Shown here: positions 1-7,875 of the stretch, piece by piece
Numbering within the stretch: the first letter of the stretch is position 1
Layout of the letters: every line of letters begins with the position of its first letter
Origin: Verrucomicrobiota bacterium JB024
Lineage (GTDB): Bacteria > Verrucomicrobiota > Verrucomicrobiia > Opitutales > Cerasicoccaceae
Assembly: GCA_030673825.1 (NCBI GenBank)
Contig: JAUTCS010000024.1
Coordinates: forward strand, 1-33,020
Length of the DNA: 33,020 nucleotides
Direction of reading: 5' to 3'
Position numbers and translations under genes: made by a program
The notes under the pieces: generated by a model
Databases searched by the model: none
Told to the model about the DNA's origin: nothing
What the model saw: only the letters and a program-made list of their open reading frames with translations

Positions 1-657
1 GGGCGTTTTACGGTCAAAATGCGCATCGGCTTCGACTCGACCGAGCATTATGCCGAGTTACTGGAGTTGATGAACAAGCACGCCATCGACCTGCTCAGCG
101 TGCATGGGCGCACGGTGAAAGAAATGTACCGCGGCGGCGTCCACTACGACTTTATCCGGCAGGCGGTGCAGACCGTGAAGTGCCCCGTGCTGGCCAACGG
201 CAACGTCACCTCCGTCCCCAAGGCCCGCGCCGTCCTAGCCGAGACCGGGGCCGCCGGGGTCATGGTGGGCCGTTCGGCCATCCGCAACCCATGGATTTTC
301 CGCCAATTGCGCGAGGAGGCCGCCGGGGATGAGTACTTCCGCCCCACGCTGGGCGACGTGCGCGATTACATCGAAAAGCTCTGGGCCGCCACCCTGCGCC
401 CCGGCAGCCCCCCGAAGCGCCACATCGCGTATTTAAAGAAGTTTCTCAACTTCGTCGGGCAGAGTGTGGACCCCGAGAGCCGCTTCCTCAAGGCCATGCG
501 TCGCGCCCAGACGCCCGAGGAGCTTTTTGCCGTCTGTGACGAGCACCTGCTGGCCAACGGAGCAGCGGAACGCCCCTACGCCGAGGAGCCCTACGCGGGC
601 GTCATCGCCCGCCCCAATCACGAAGCCCCCGCGAGCTGCGCCGACGTCACGGAGTAG
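1..657 (+). CDS. tRNA-dihydrouridine synthase, C-terminal part (5' end outside window)
   Basis: This is the C-terminal two thirds of a Dus-family flavoenzyme, which reduces specific uridines in tRNA to dihydrouridine using FMN and NAD(P)H. The frame is open from the first base and reads FTVKMRIGFD, the usual core strand of the TIM barrel. Further on, the HGRT motif, the ANGNV segment and the phosphate-binding GVMVGRSAIRNPWIF segment are all recognisable, followed by the helical C-terminal domain (YLKKFLNFVGQ). The catalytic cysteine would lie upstream of the window and cannot be checked. An internal ATG at 19 is not a true start because the conserved barrel strand continues upstream of it. 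The overall pattern is closest to the DusB/NifR3 group, but the subgroup is not certain. It converges on the membrane-protein gene that follows, with a hairpin repeat between them. Confidence 0.93.
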   Translation, partial: GRFTVKMRIGFDSTEHYAELLELMNKHAIDLLSVHGRTVKEMYRGGVHYDFIRQAVQTVKCPVLANGNVTSVPKARAVLAETGAAGVMVGRSAIRNPWIFRQLREEAAGDEYFRPTLGDVRDYIEKLWAATLRPGSPPKRHIAYLKKFLNFVGQSVDPESRFLKAMRRAQTPEELFAVCDEHLLANGAAERPYAEEPYAGVIARPNHEAPASCADVTE

Positions 658-670
658 AAAAAGAAAGTTT

Positions 671-740
671 TAACCACGGATGACACAGATGGCACAGATG
701 AAAAAATGAACATCCGAGGTATCCGTGTCATCCGTGGTTA
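671..740. repeat. Dispersed hairpin repeat, copy 1
   Basis: The sequence TAACCACGGATGACACAGAT (671-690) is repeated in inverted form at 721-740 with 19 of 20 bases matching, so a transcript of either strand would fold into a long hairpin with a 30-base loop. A second copy lies at 10499-10568. Both copies lie between convergent genes, which suggests a role as a bidirectional terminator or a REP-like dispersed element. No coding potential is seen in it. Confidence 0.85.
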
Positions 741-788
741 AATATTGAAGAGTCGAGAACCGGGGGGGGTAAACGGCTGCCCGGTCCC

Positions 789-1382
789 CTACCGCAACGG
801 TGGCGGGGAGGCTTTTTTCTTCGCCAGAAGGAACAGCGGGAGAAAGATCACGGCGAAAACCACCACCGCGCCGAGCAATCCGCCCAGGCCGACCCCCATC
901 GCCCGGAACAGGCTGAACACGGTCTGGCCGAAATCGTCCGGCGTCACCGCCAGGACAAAGGGCTCGCCGCTTGGACTACTGACGCTCAGCCGGTACTCGC
1001 CGGGCACGGGCGGGGTGAACTCGCCCACCACCTCGGCGCTTTGTTGCCCGGAGTTCTTGGTCATGTTCACATGTGGGGGGCGAACCCCCACGTGCTGCGA
1101 GCCGTCCAGTGACTCGACGCTCAGCGTCGCGCCCGCGGGCAGCTCGGCGGTGAAGTATTGTCGCCCCTCATAGAGGATCGAGGTGTAGAGCCAGATGAGC
1201 TGCGGCTCCGCGGTCTCACAGGTAAAGACCATCTCACCGGGGAACTCGCCCAAGGGACCCGTCTCGGTGACCCCCGCGACGAACTGTTTCCCCTCGTCAA
1301 CGGCAACACTGACCGCCCAGACGATGATCGCCAGTGCCGGGATCAGGGCGAGAATCAGAGGGACTCCGATGCGTTTCATCAT
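789..1382 (-). CDS. Hypothetical protein with two membrane segments
   Basis: I do not recognise the family. The protein has an N-terminal hydrophobic segment (IGVPLILALIPALAIIVWAV), a central region of about 120 residues rich in beta-type sequence, and a second hydrophobic segment (GLLGAVVVFAVIFLPLFLL) followed by a basic KKK tail. This pattern fits a protein anchored at both ends with the middle domain outside the cytoplasm. I chose the ATG at 1382, directly followed by another Met codon, because it begins just before the first hydrophobic segment; a TTG at 1412 would add ten residues. It lies 39 bases after the SufT gene on the same strand and is probably transcribed with it. Nothing in the sequence reveals a biochemical role. 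Confidence 0.7.
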   Translation of the reverse strand: MMKRIGVPLILALIPALAIIVWAVSVAVDEGKQFVAGVTETGPLGEFPGEMVFTCETAEPQLIWLYTSILYEGRQYFTAELPAGATLSVESLDGSQHVGVRPPHVNMTKNSGQQSAEVVGEFTPPVPGEYRLSVSSPSGEPFVLAVTPDDFGQTVFSLFRAMGVGLGGLLGAVVVFAVIFLPLFLLAKKKASPPPLR

Positions 1383-1421
1383 AAGTGTCGGAGAAAGGGC
1401 GGAATGCCCCAAGTGGAGAGC

Positions 1422-2030
1422 TTAAACCAGGCCGAGCTTCTTTTTACCCTCGTCGGAGATCATGCGGGGGTTCCACGGCGGGTCCCAGACGATCTGGACG
1501 TTGGCGAAGTCCACGCCCGAGAGCGCTTCGATGCGCTCCTTGGCGTCGGCGGCGATGGTCGGCCCCATCCCGCAACCTTGCGCGGTCAGGGTCATGCGAA
1601 CGTCCACCTCGTGCTTGCCGCCCTCAGCAGGGCGGGTCTCCAGGCTGTAAATCAGGCCCAGATCGACGATATTGACGGGGATCTCCGGGTCGTAGCAGGA
1701 CTTGAGCACGTACCAGACCTGGTCTTCGCTGAAGGGGCCGTCCATGTCCGGACGGGCGCTCTCCTGGGCGGCAAACTCGTCCTCCAGCGCGGCTTGGGCC
1801 GCCGCGCCGAGCGCGTCCCAGTGCTCGCGGTCGATGCGGAAAAGCCCCTGCGGGGTCGTCACCGTCACACTGCCACCGAGGGCCTGGTTGACCGATACGG
1901 GGCTCTCCTTGGCCAGGGTGAGAACATCACCGGCGGGAATGAGCGTGGCGGGGCAGTCCCGTTCGAGGTAGATCGTCTCGTCAAGCATGTCCCCGAATTT
2001 GTCAAGGGATTGCAAAAAGTCAACCGCCAC
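1422..2030 (-). CDS. sufT: SufT-type Fe-S cluster assembly protein (DUF59/MIP18 domain)
   Basis: The protein matches the long SufT form: an N-terminal segment (ERDCPATLIPAGDVLTL, then LGGSVTVTTPQGLFRID) followed by a C-terminal DUF59 domain. The C-terminal domain carries the family motifs DPEIPVNIVDLGLIY and LTAQGCGMGP, with the conserved cysteine, and ends in the usual WDPPWNPRMISDEGKKKLG. SufT proteins help mature iron-sulfur enzymes in the cytoplasm, although the exact step is not settled. The GTG at 2030 gives the longest form (202 residues). An ATG at 1988 (starting MLDETIYLERD) removes only unconserved residues and is a strong alternative, because a repeated motif of the upstream region lies within the extra 5' part. 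No other suf genes are visible in the window. The small membrane-protein gene follows downstream. Confidence 0.88.
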   Translation of the reverse strand: MAVDFLQSLDKFGDMLDETIYLERDCPATLIPAGDVLTLAKESPVSVNQALGGSVTVTTPQGLFRIDREHWDALGAAAQAALEDEFAAQESARPDMDGPFSEDQVWYVLKSCYDPEIPVNIVDLGLIYSLETRPAEGGKHEVDVRMTLTAQGCGMGPTIAADAKERIEALSGVDFANVQIVWDPPWNPRMISDEGKKKLGLV

Positions 2031-2126
2031 CCCCTGACGTTTGAAAATGCAAACGATAAGTGATACAGCTCCTTATAACCGAAAAAACAAGCAGGTTAAC
2101 CCTTGCTGACTGCAAAAAGTTAACCT
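2011..2126. promoter_or_regulatory. Divergent control region with repeated motifs
   Basis: The motif TGCAAAAAGTYAACC occurs at 2011-2025 and again at 2111-2125, exactly 100 bases apart, with one mismatch. In addition, AGGTTAAC (2093-2100) and GTTAACCT (2119-2126) form a perfect 8-base inverted repeat with an 18-base loop. The region separates the divergent sufT gene and the exported-protein gene. A shared regulator site is a reasonable inference, but no regulator can be named. Confidence 0.4.
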
Positions 2127-2168
2127 ATGCAGGTTTGTTTTTGTAACGCCAACCTCTGACGTCCGCAA

Positions 2169-3464
2169 ATGCCCCGTTTTGCTCTTGTCCTCATCCTCGC
2201 TTTGATTCCTTTCGCCGCCCAGGCGGCTAAAAAGGCCGAATCGGCTCAGCCCGTCGTCGCTATAAGCGACGAGGTGGTCGTTCAGCGCCTGAGCACGACC
2301 GACGTGCTCGCCTGGGAACGCGCCCGGGACCTGAAAAAACAGGGGGAATCCCTCATCGATACAGGTAACCGTCTCGTCGAGCGCAAGCCTGGCGCGTTCC
2401 GCGACGCCGAAGACGTCCGGCGCGATCAGGAGTCCGGCAAGCGTATGATCACCGAGGGGGAGACGAAGATCGCCGAGGCCGACGCGATCCTCAACGCCCT
2501 GCGCCAGAAGGTCGCGCAGCAGGCTCCCGAGGAGAGCCCGACCAGCCAGAGCGCGGTGCACAAGCTTGAGTTCAAGCCAGAACCGTACACCGAGACACTG
2601 TTGGATCGCGTGATTGAGCAGCAGCTTTTCGACCTGTGGAACATGGGCTATAAGCGCATCCTGCTCGTGGGCGCCTGGGCCAGCAAGACTGACGGCCCCA
2701 CCGCTCTGCCCGAGCTGCGCACCCAGATCGAGGACGAGATGCGCCGCAAGGACGGCAACCGCTACACCCTCGTCCCCTCCCAGACCGAAGACTACCTCTA
2801 TCTGGTTGTCAAAGGCACCCCCGCCGTCAATTTCCCGGACAAGACCCAGACCCTCAACAATTACCGCACGGCCCTCGTTTACGCCGAGCTGGTCCCCTCC
2901 CCGGACCGCAAAGAGACCTGGATCTCCCTGCGCGCGGTGGATGCCCAGAATCTCGACCTGATCGACGCCCGCCTGCTGCTGTGCAGCAACAACGACGATC
3001 TGGACGCCCTGCTCCTGCTCGGCGCTGAGGATAAGATCGAGGGCCTGACCACCCGCCCCACCGAGCCCATCAGCATCGTCATCAACGACGAAGCCGACTT
3101 CGTCTCGCGCGTGAGCGGCTCCAGCTACGAGTTCGGGGTGCGCTACCGCGGCGACGAGAGCGGCTTCCGCTCCCGTCAATCGTCGGTCCTGCTGAAGACC
3201 ATCCTCCCGCCCGCCGGGGTCCAGATGAGCGATAGCGACTTTTTCGCCCGGGTCCTGCCCAGCGACAAAGAGTCCGCCCAGGAAGAAGTCGGCTACGACG
3301 CGCTCTGGCAGCTCGAGCCTCAGGAGCCCGGCCTGCCCCTGCGCCAGACCTACAAGCTTGAGGCCATCAGCCTGCGCGGTGACGAGGAACGCTCCCTCCC
3401 CGTCGGCACCCTCGAAGTCGCCAGCGCCTCCGCCGACAAGCCCGCCGCCCCCAAGGCCAACTAA
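2169..3464 (+). CDS. Exported protein of unknown function
   Basis: The 431-residue product begins with a clear signal peptide (MPRFALVLILALIPFAAQA, cleavage probably after AQA), so it should act in the periplasm or outer envelope. Residues of roughly 45-120 are highly charged and probably helical (for example KKQGESLIDTGNRLVE and ESGKRMITEGETKIAEADAI), a pattern that could form a coiled coil. The rest is a mixed alpha/beta region without a motif I recognise. No catalytic signature, lipobox or membrane anchor is seen. The ATG at 2169 directly precedes the signal peptide, and no Shine-Dalgarno sequence is obvious. It stands alone between the divergent sufT gene and a convergent oxidase gene. 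The high lysine and arginine content of the helical part is the only hint, and a structural or envelope role is a guess. Confidence 0.75.
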   Translation: MPRFALVLILALIPFAAQAAKKAESAQPVVAISDEVVVQRLSTTDVLAWERARDLKKQGESLIDTGNRLVERKPGAFRDAEDVRRDQESGKRMITEGETKIAEADAILNALRQKVAQQAPEESPTSQSAVHKLEFKPEPYTETLLDRVIEQQLFDLWNMGYKRILLVGAWASKTDGPTALPELRTQIEDEMRRKDGNRYTLVPSQTEDYLYLVVKGTPAVNFPDKTQTLNNYRTALVYAELVPSPDRKETWISLRAVDAQNLDLIDARLLLCSNNDDLDALLLLGAEDKIEGLTTRPTEPISIVINDEADFVSRVSGSSYEFGVRYRGDESGFRSRQSSVLLKTILPPAGVQMSDSDFFARVLPSDKESAQEEVGYDALWQLEPQEPGLPLRQTYKLEAISLRGDEERSLPVGTLEVASASADKPAAPKAN

Positions 3465-3540
3465 GGGCGTCTTCGCGGCAGATTGCCACAGATAGAAGGA
3501 AAGTATTGTTGTGCGAGCGGCTGTTTGCCCCTCACCGGCG

Positions 3541-3780
3541 TAGGTTCGTCGCGGTACGACGATTGATGGTTAGCCGTGGGTTTCAACCCACGGGTTTGGA
3601 CGAAAACAAAAACCTGACGTCGCGTAGCGACGTTTCCTGCTTGGACAGTCCGTGAAACGTCGCTGACGCGACGTGACTTCAGTCTCCGTGAAGACCCGTG
3701 GGTTAAAACCCACGGCTATGCACTGAGCATCGCTACGCGATGCTCAGTGGGAAAGCCATGACGATACCATCGTGCGACAA
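3541..3780. repeat. Cluster of nested palindromes (MITE- or REP-like)
   Basis: This intergenic stretch has no gene but holds five perfect palindromes. They are CCGTGGGTT/AACCCACGG at 3574-3593 and again at 3696-3715, ACGTCGC/GCGACGT at 3617-3633 and at 3657-3674, and a 13-base arm pair CACTGAGCATCGC/GCGATGCTCAGTG at 3721-3749. The pairs are arranged symmetrically: the two CCGTGGGTT units flank the two ACGTCGC units, so the whole block is itself an inverted repeat. It lies between convergent genes. A non-autonomous element or a group of REP sequences moved in trans is the likely nature. Confidence 0.8.
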
Positions 3781-3816
3781 AATAAAGCGAAGATGCTCTA
3801 GGTCGCTCCCCCGCCC

Positions 3817-5316
3817 TCAATGATCCCACGGGAAGCGCCAGGCGCGGTCGCGGGGCTGGAGCCACATGTCGAAAGGCTCGAACATCTTACCGGGGTTGAG
3901 AATTCCGTTCGGGTCCAGCGCGTCCTTGATCCGCTTCATCGCGGCAATCTCGGCCTCGGTGTGCTGGAGTGTGAGGAACGGACTCTTGGCCAGGCCGATG
4001 CCGTGCTCGCCGGTAATGGCCCCGCCCAGCTCAACTACCTTGCGCATGATCAGCTCGATCGACGCCTTCGCCTGCTCGCGCTGCGCGGCTTCGTCCCAGT
4101 CGAACATGACGTGCACGTGGAAATTCCCGTCCGCCGCGTGCCCGAAGGTCGGGGTAGCCAGCCCGGTCTTTTTCTTTACCTCCAGCGTGTATTTTAAAAG
4201 CGGCAGCTGCGACTCCAGCGGCACAACGATGTCCTCGTTGAGCTTCGTGTCGCCCATCTGGAACATCGCCTGCGAGCAGGTCCGGCGGATCTTCCACAGC
4301 GCCTCGGCCGCCGCCTCGTCGCGGGCCTGCCGCAGCCAGAGCGCTTTGCCCCCGAGCAGCTCGCGCACGGGCTTTTGCTGGCGGCGCACCTGCGCCTTGT
4401 CCCCGTCGATCTCCATCAGCAGCATGGCCGGAGCCGCCTCGCCGGGCTTGACGCTAAACGGCAGCGAGCCGAGCGTCCCGGCCTTCTCGTGCTTGCGTAA
4501 AAAGCAGTCCAGCGTCTGCCGGTCGATGAACTCCAGGATCGACGGCACCACGCGCGCCTTGAGAATCTCGCGCACCGTTCGCAGCGCCGCCGCCTCGTCC
4601 TTGTATGCGGCCAGAAAGGTCGTCCGCGCCTCGGGCCGGGGGATGAGCTTGAGCGTGGCGCGGGTGATCACGCCGAGCATGCCTTCCGAGCCGATCCACA
4701 GGTCCCGCAGGTTGTAGCCAGAGACATACTTTTTCAGCGGCAGCCCCCACTTCACCGGTTCGCCTGTGGGCAGGAAGCCTTCCAGCGCCACCACATAGTC
4801 GCGCGTCACGCCGTACTTGGCCGCACGCAGCCCCCCGGCGTTGCAGGCGATGTTGCCGCCGATGGTCGAGTAGCCCTTCGAGGAAGGGTCCGGCGGGTAA
4901 AACCACCCCGCCTTGCCCGCCGCCTCGTCGATCTTCGCGTTGACCGCACCCGCGCCGACATGCGCGTAGCCGCTGACCGCGTCGATGCGGATGTCGTTCC
5001 AGCCCGAGAAATCGAGCACCCAGCCGCCCCGGATCGGCGTGACCGCCCCGGTTGTTGCCGAACCCGCCCCGCGCGTCGTCACGGGGATGCGAGCCTTGTT
5101 AGCCACGCGCAGCACGGCGGCGACTTCCGCGTCCGTGGCCGGGCGGATGACCGCGTCCGGCAGGTGGGCCACCCGGCACGTGTCCAGCGAAGCGACTCGC
5201 CGCGCCTCGTCGCCGGTCTCGATCACACCGGCGGTAAACGCCTTGCGCAGTTGGCGCAGTGCGGCGGCCCGCTGACGCGGGGTGGCAAACTCTGGACCTG
5301 TCGGGCTCTTGGGCAT
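3817..5316 (-). CDS. FAD-linked oxidase, GlcD / D-lactate dehydrogenase type
   Basis: This 499-residue flavoprotein belongs to the vanillyl-alcohol oxidase/GlcD superfamily, which oxidises 2-hydroxy acids such as glycolate or D-lactate. The N-terminal FAD-binding domain (about residues 50-230) shows TTRGAGSATTGAV, YPPDPSSKGYSTIGGNIACNAGG and the following KYGVTRDYV segment, which bind the FAD diphosphate and ring. The C-terminal cap domain carries HAADGNFH and ends with GAITGEHGIGLAKSPFL and LDPNGILNPGKMF, all typical of the family. There is no added 4Fe-4S domain, so it would need a separate electron acceptor. No glcE or glcF partner is adjacent, hence the substrate cannot be named. Start: ATG at 5316, just before a charged N-terminus. 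It follows the membrane kinase gene on the same strand at a distance of 260 bases. Confidence 0.9.
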   Translation of the reverse strand: MPKSPTGPEFATPRQRAAALRQLRKAFTAGVIETGDEARRVASLDTCRVAHLPDAVIRPATDAEVAAVLRVANKARIPVTTRGAGSATTGAVTPIRGGWVLDFSGWNDIRIDAVSGYAHVGAGAVNAKIDEAAGKAGWFYPPDPSSKGYSTIGGNIACNAGGLRAAKYGVTRDYVVALEGFLPTGEPVKWGLPLKKYVSGYNLRDLWIGSEGMLGVITRATLKLIPRPEARTTFLAAYKDEAAALRTVREILKARVVPSILEFIDRQTLDCFLRKHEKAGTLGSLPFSVKPGEAAPAMLLMEIDGDKAQVRRQQKPVRELLGGKALWLRQARDEAAAEALWKIRRTCSQAMFQMGDTKLNEDIVVPLESQLPLLKYTLEVKKKTGLATPTFGHAADGNFHVHVMFDWDEAAQREQAKASIELIMRKVVELGGAITGEHGIGLAKSPFLTLQHTEAEIAAMKRIKDALDPNGILNPGKMFEPFDMWLQPRDRAWRFPWDH

Positions 5317-5454
5317 CGTTCATCCATAAACCACCGGCCCGCCCCGGAAAAGGGAAATTTCCAGCCTCCGCCGCATTCCGTAAACATCCCCGCGTCCGCT
5401 CCTGACGATCCGCTCAACCCCCGAATCTTCTTTGCCCAACCTCTGGAGTTTTTT

Positions 5455-5560
5455 CCCCAACCCCAACGGGGTTACGCAGCACAGCCCCGGGTTGCTTGGC
5501 TACCGGGGGATTTTGATAGCGCGGAACCTTACTCAACCCTGAAATGGTTGCGCTCGGCGG
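5455..5560. repeat. Intergenic GC-rich hairpin repeat
   Basis: The 260-base gap between the kinase and oxidase genes contains several short hairpins: AACCCC/GGGGTT with a three-base loop (5459-5473), CCCCGG/CCGGGG (5485-5508), and a degenerate further AACC/GGTT unit near 5538-5552. The ccaaccccaacggggttacgc type of unit is, from memory, a common dispersed repeat in genomes of this phylum, but I could not verify that. No coding gene is seen in this gap. Confidence 0.5.
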
Positions 5561-5576
5561 CCCTGGCGCTCTCTCC

Positions 5577-5927
5577 TCAAAGCCGCTGCCCCACGATGAT
5601 CCCCGCCACTACGAGCGAAGCCAACGCGGCCAGCAGGACGGCCCCCGCCGCCATGTCCTTGGCCCGCCGCAGGCGCTGACGACGCTCCAGTGTGAGCTCA
5701 TCAGCCAGCTCCTCCAGCGCGGAGTTGACCGCCTCTGTCACCAGCACGAGCGCGATGCACAACACGACTGCCATCCACTCTCCCGCGGTCAGCTTTAGCC
5801 AAAACCCCGCCCCGACCGTGCAGCCCGCTGCCGCTAACTGTAGGCGCGGGTGCACCCCGCGCCCGGCAAAAGTTCCGAGCCCACGCAGGGCATGGCGAAA
5901 GGCATCCAGACGGCGGCGCAGGTTCAT
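5577..5927 (-). CDS. dgkA: Small integral membrane kinase (diacylglycerol / undecaprenol kinase family)
   Basis: The 116-residue product has the size and layout of the DgkA family: an N-terminal basic amphipathic stretch (MNLRRRLDAFRHALRGL), a short first hydrophobic region, and two further membrane segments (MAVVLCIALVLVTEAVN and AGAVLLAALASLVVAGIIVG). The family signature EAVNSALEELAD followed by AKDMAAGAVLL is present; the glutamates and the Asp bind ATP-magnesium and the catalytic base lies in this segment. Members phosphorylate diacylglycerol or undecaprenol in the inner membrane, recycling lipid intermediates of envelope synthesis. I chose the ATG at 5927 rather than 5966, because the longer start lies within a hairpin that probably ends the upstream xylulokinase transcript and would add 13 unconserved residues. 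Confidence 0.86.
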   Translation of the reverse strand: MNLRRRLDAFRHALRGLGTFAGRGVHPRLQLAAAGCTVGAGFWLKLTAGEWMAVVLCIALVLVTEAVNSALEELADELTLERRQRLRRAKDMAAGAVLLAALASLVVAGIIVGQRL

Positions 5928-5943
5928 GGCGTTGATCAACGAA

Positions 5944-5974
5944 AATCCCCCGACAGCTGACTGCATCGGGGATT
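5944..5974 (-). terminator. Hairpin downstream of xylulokinase
   Basis: On the minus strand, AATCCCCGA (5974-5966) pairs with TCGGGGGATT (5953-5944) around a 12-base loop, with a single bulged base. It is followed by only four T residues (5945-5942), the first two of them in the stem, so the tail is short. Position 50 bases after the xylulokinase stop codon supports a terminator, but the weak T tract lowers the confidence. Confidence 0.5.
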
Positions 5975-6024
5975 ATTCGTTCTCGAACCTAACAGATAGC
6001 CCGGAAAGGGCGAAAAGATAAACC

Positions 6025-7569
6025 TTACCCCAGGTGCTTCTCCACCGTCCGCGCCACGGCCCTGAAACGCTCCTTCAAATCCGCGTAAAGCCCCCGGTAA
6101 TGCGGGTAGAAATCGGCGTACACACCGGGGTTTTCCGGCGTGGTTTCCGACGTCACCTTGAGGGTCCGCTCACAAGCCGAGACAACATCCGCGTACACCC
6201 CCGTCCCCACACCCGCGAGGATAGCCGCCCCGTAGGCCGCGCCCTCGCTGGCGTTGTTGGTCACGATGGGCACGTTAAAAACGTCCGCCATGAGCGTACG
6301 CCACAGCGGCGACTTCGCCCCGCCGCCGGAGGCCACGACCTGCGCCGGTACGATCCCAAGCGCCCTCATCAGCTCCAGCGAATCCTTCATCCCGTAGGTC
6401 ACACCCTCCAACACCGCCCGCACCAGGTGTGAACGCCCGTGCCGCAGGCTCAGCCCGAAGAACACACCCCGCGCGTCCGGGTCCGCGTACGGCGTGCGCT
6501 CGCCCGAGAGATAGGGCAGAAACAGCAGCCCCTCGCAGCCAGGCGCGACCGAGGCCGCCTGTGTATCCAAAATCCGATACACATCCACGTCCTGCCTTTT
6601 CGCCTCCTCCTGCTCGTGGGCGGCAAGCTGATTGCGGTACCACTGGTAAGAACCGGCAGCCGAGAGCATGACGCCCATCAGGTGCCATTGCCCCGGCACC
6701 GCCGCGCAAAAGGCGTGCAGCCGCCCCTGGGGCTCGGCCCGGTACTTCTCCGAATGGGCGAACACCACCCCGCTCGTCCCGAAGGTGGCCGAGACGATCC
6801 CCTCGCGCACGATCCCGCAGCCCACGGCCTGCGCGGCCTGATCGCCCCCGCCGCCGACGATGGGGGTGCCCGTCCGCAGCCCGGTCAGCGCGGCGGCCTC
6901 TTCCGAAACCGTGGCAGTCACTTCTATCGATTCGGCCACATCAGCCATCCACGAGCGCGGGATGCCGCAGGCGGCGAGCATTTCGTCCGACCAGTCACGG
7001 CGACGGACATTGAGCAGCCCCGTCCCCGAGGCGTCGGACACTTCCGTCGCATACACGCCCGAGAGCCGGTAGCGGATGTAGTCCTTGGGCAGAAGCACCT
7101 TGGCGGTTTTGGCAAAAACGTCCGGCTCGTTGTCGCGCACCCAGAGTATCTTCGGCGCGGTAAAGCCCGGCAGCACCGGGTTCCCAGTCAGCTCCAGCAC
7201 CTTGTCCGCGCCGACCTTTTCCGTCAGCGCGGCGCACTGGACGCCGGTGCGCTGGTCGTTCCACATGATGCAGGGGCGCAAGACCTCTCCTTGCGCATCG
7301 AGCAGCACCATGCCGTGCATCTGCCCGGTCAGGCCGATCCCGGCGATATCGTCCGCGCCCACGCCGCTCTGCTCCAGCATCGCCCGGATCGCGGTCAGGA
7401 CCGCCCGCCACCAGTTCTGCGGGTCGCACTCAGCCCAGCCGGGCCGCGGCGTCTCAAAGTCGTACTCCGGCGCGAGGGTAAAAATCACCTCGCCCGCCGC
7501 GTTGATCAGGACGGTCTTGGTGGAGGAGGTGCCAACGTCGATTCCGATGAGGTGGGGCATGGCAACCAT
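6025..7569 (-). CDS. xylB: Xylulokinase (FGGY carbohydrate kinase)
   Basis: This is a full-length FGGY-family sugar kinase of 514 residues that phosphorylates D-xylulose to D-xylulose 5-phosphate with ATP in the cytoplasm. The N-terminal phosphate-binding motif GIDVGTSSTKTVLIN is followed by GLTGQMHGMVLLD, with the xylulokinase-specific QMHG, and then by CIMWNDQRT. The C-terminal ATP-binding part shows VASGGGAKSPLWRTLMADVF and SEGAAYGAAILAGVG. The start is uncertain between ATG at 7569 (MVAMPHLIG) and ATG at 7560 (MPHLIG); neither has a good Shine-Dalgarno sequence, and the second matches the usual family start better. Xylose isomerase is encoded 3 kb away on the same strand, and with phosphofructokinase in between the three genes cover xylose breakdown. 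A probable terminator follows the stop codon. Confidence 0.94.
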   Translation of the reverse strand: MVAMPHLIGIDVGTSSTKTVLINAAGEVIFTLAPEYDFETPRPGWAECDPQNWWRAVLTAIRAMLEQSGVGADDIAGIGLTGQMHGMVLLDAQGEVLRPCIMWNDQRTGVQCAALTEKVGADKVLELTGNPVLPGFTAPKILWVRDNEPDVFAKTAKVLLPKDYIRYRLSGVYATEVSDASGTGLLNVRRRDWSDEMLAACGIPRSWMADVAESIEVTATVSEEAAALTGLRTGTPIVGGGGDQAAQAVGCGIVREGIVSATFGTSGVVFAHSEKYRAEPQGRLHAFCAAVPGQWHLMGVMLSAAGSYQWYRNQLAAHEQEEAKRQDVDVYRILDTQAASVAPGCEGLLFLPYLSGERTPYADPDARGVFFGLSLRHGRSHLVRAVLEGVTYGMKDSLELMRALGIVPAQVVASGGGAKSPLWRTLMADVFNVPIVTNNASEGAAYGAAILAGVGTGVYADVVSACERTLKVTSETTPENPGVYADFYPHYRGLYADLKERFRAVARTVEKHLG

Positions 7570-7875
7570 GTTGGAATATCACACCCGCATTGGCCAACCG
7601 AAAACACCCCGCCAGCCCCCGCTCCTGCGTCAATCGTCCCCCGCGATTGCGCCAGCATGCCCATTGCCCGCGAAGCCACGCGAAGGGGCGCGAAGATGCA
7701 TGCCACAGAACGCATCCAGACCTCTCCTCAACCCGCCCTGCTGGGCGAACCGATGAAACGCGTACCAGGAGATCCTTCGACTCGCTCCGCTCGCTCAGGA
7801 TGACAGCACGTTTCCCCAGACCATCCAGAGGCTAAGCTCAATGACGAATGACAAGTGACCAATGACCACCCAGCC
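7570..7875. other. Intergenic stretch with boilerplate-like repeats
   Basis: No gene is supported in these 306 bases. It contains a segment at about 7780-7803 (ccttcgactcgctccgctcg and onwards) that resembles a repeat often seen between bacterial genes, and, at 7840-7866, imperfect tandem units of the form AATGAC (aatgacgaatgacaagtgac and onwards) directly after the phosphofructokinase stop codon. The xylulokinase promoter should lie in the part near 7570-7700, but no clear hexamers stand out. Confidence 0.4.

Noticed and set aside
3541-3780. A CRISPR array
   Set aside because: The repeats are palindromes of different sequence and spacing, without regular spacers, and no cas gene is near.
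6439-7803. A 454-residue plus-strand frame inside the xylulokinase gene
   Set aside because: Antisense shadow of the FGGY kinase; no family pattern and the kinase motifs lie on the minus strand.
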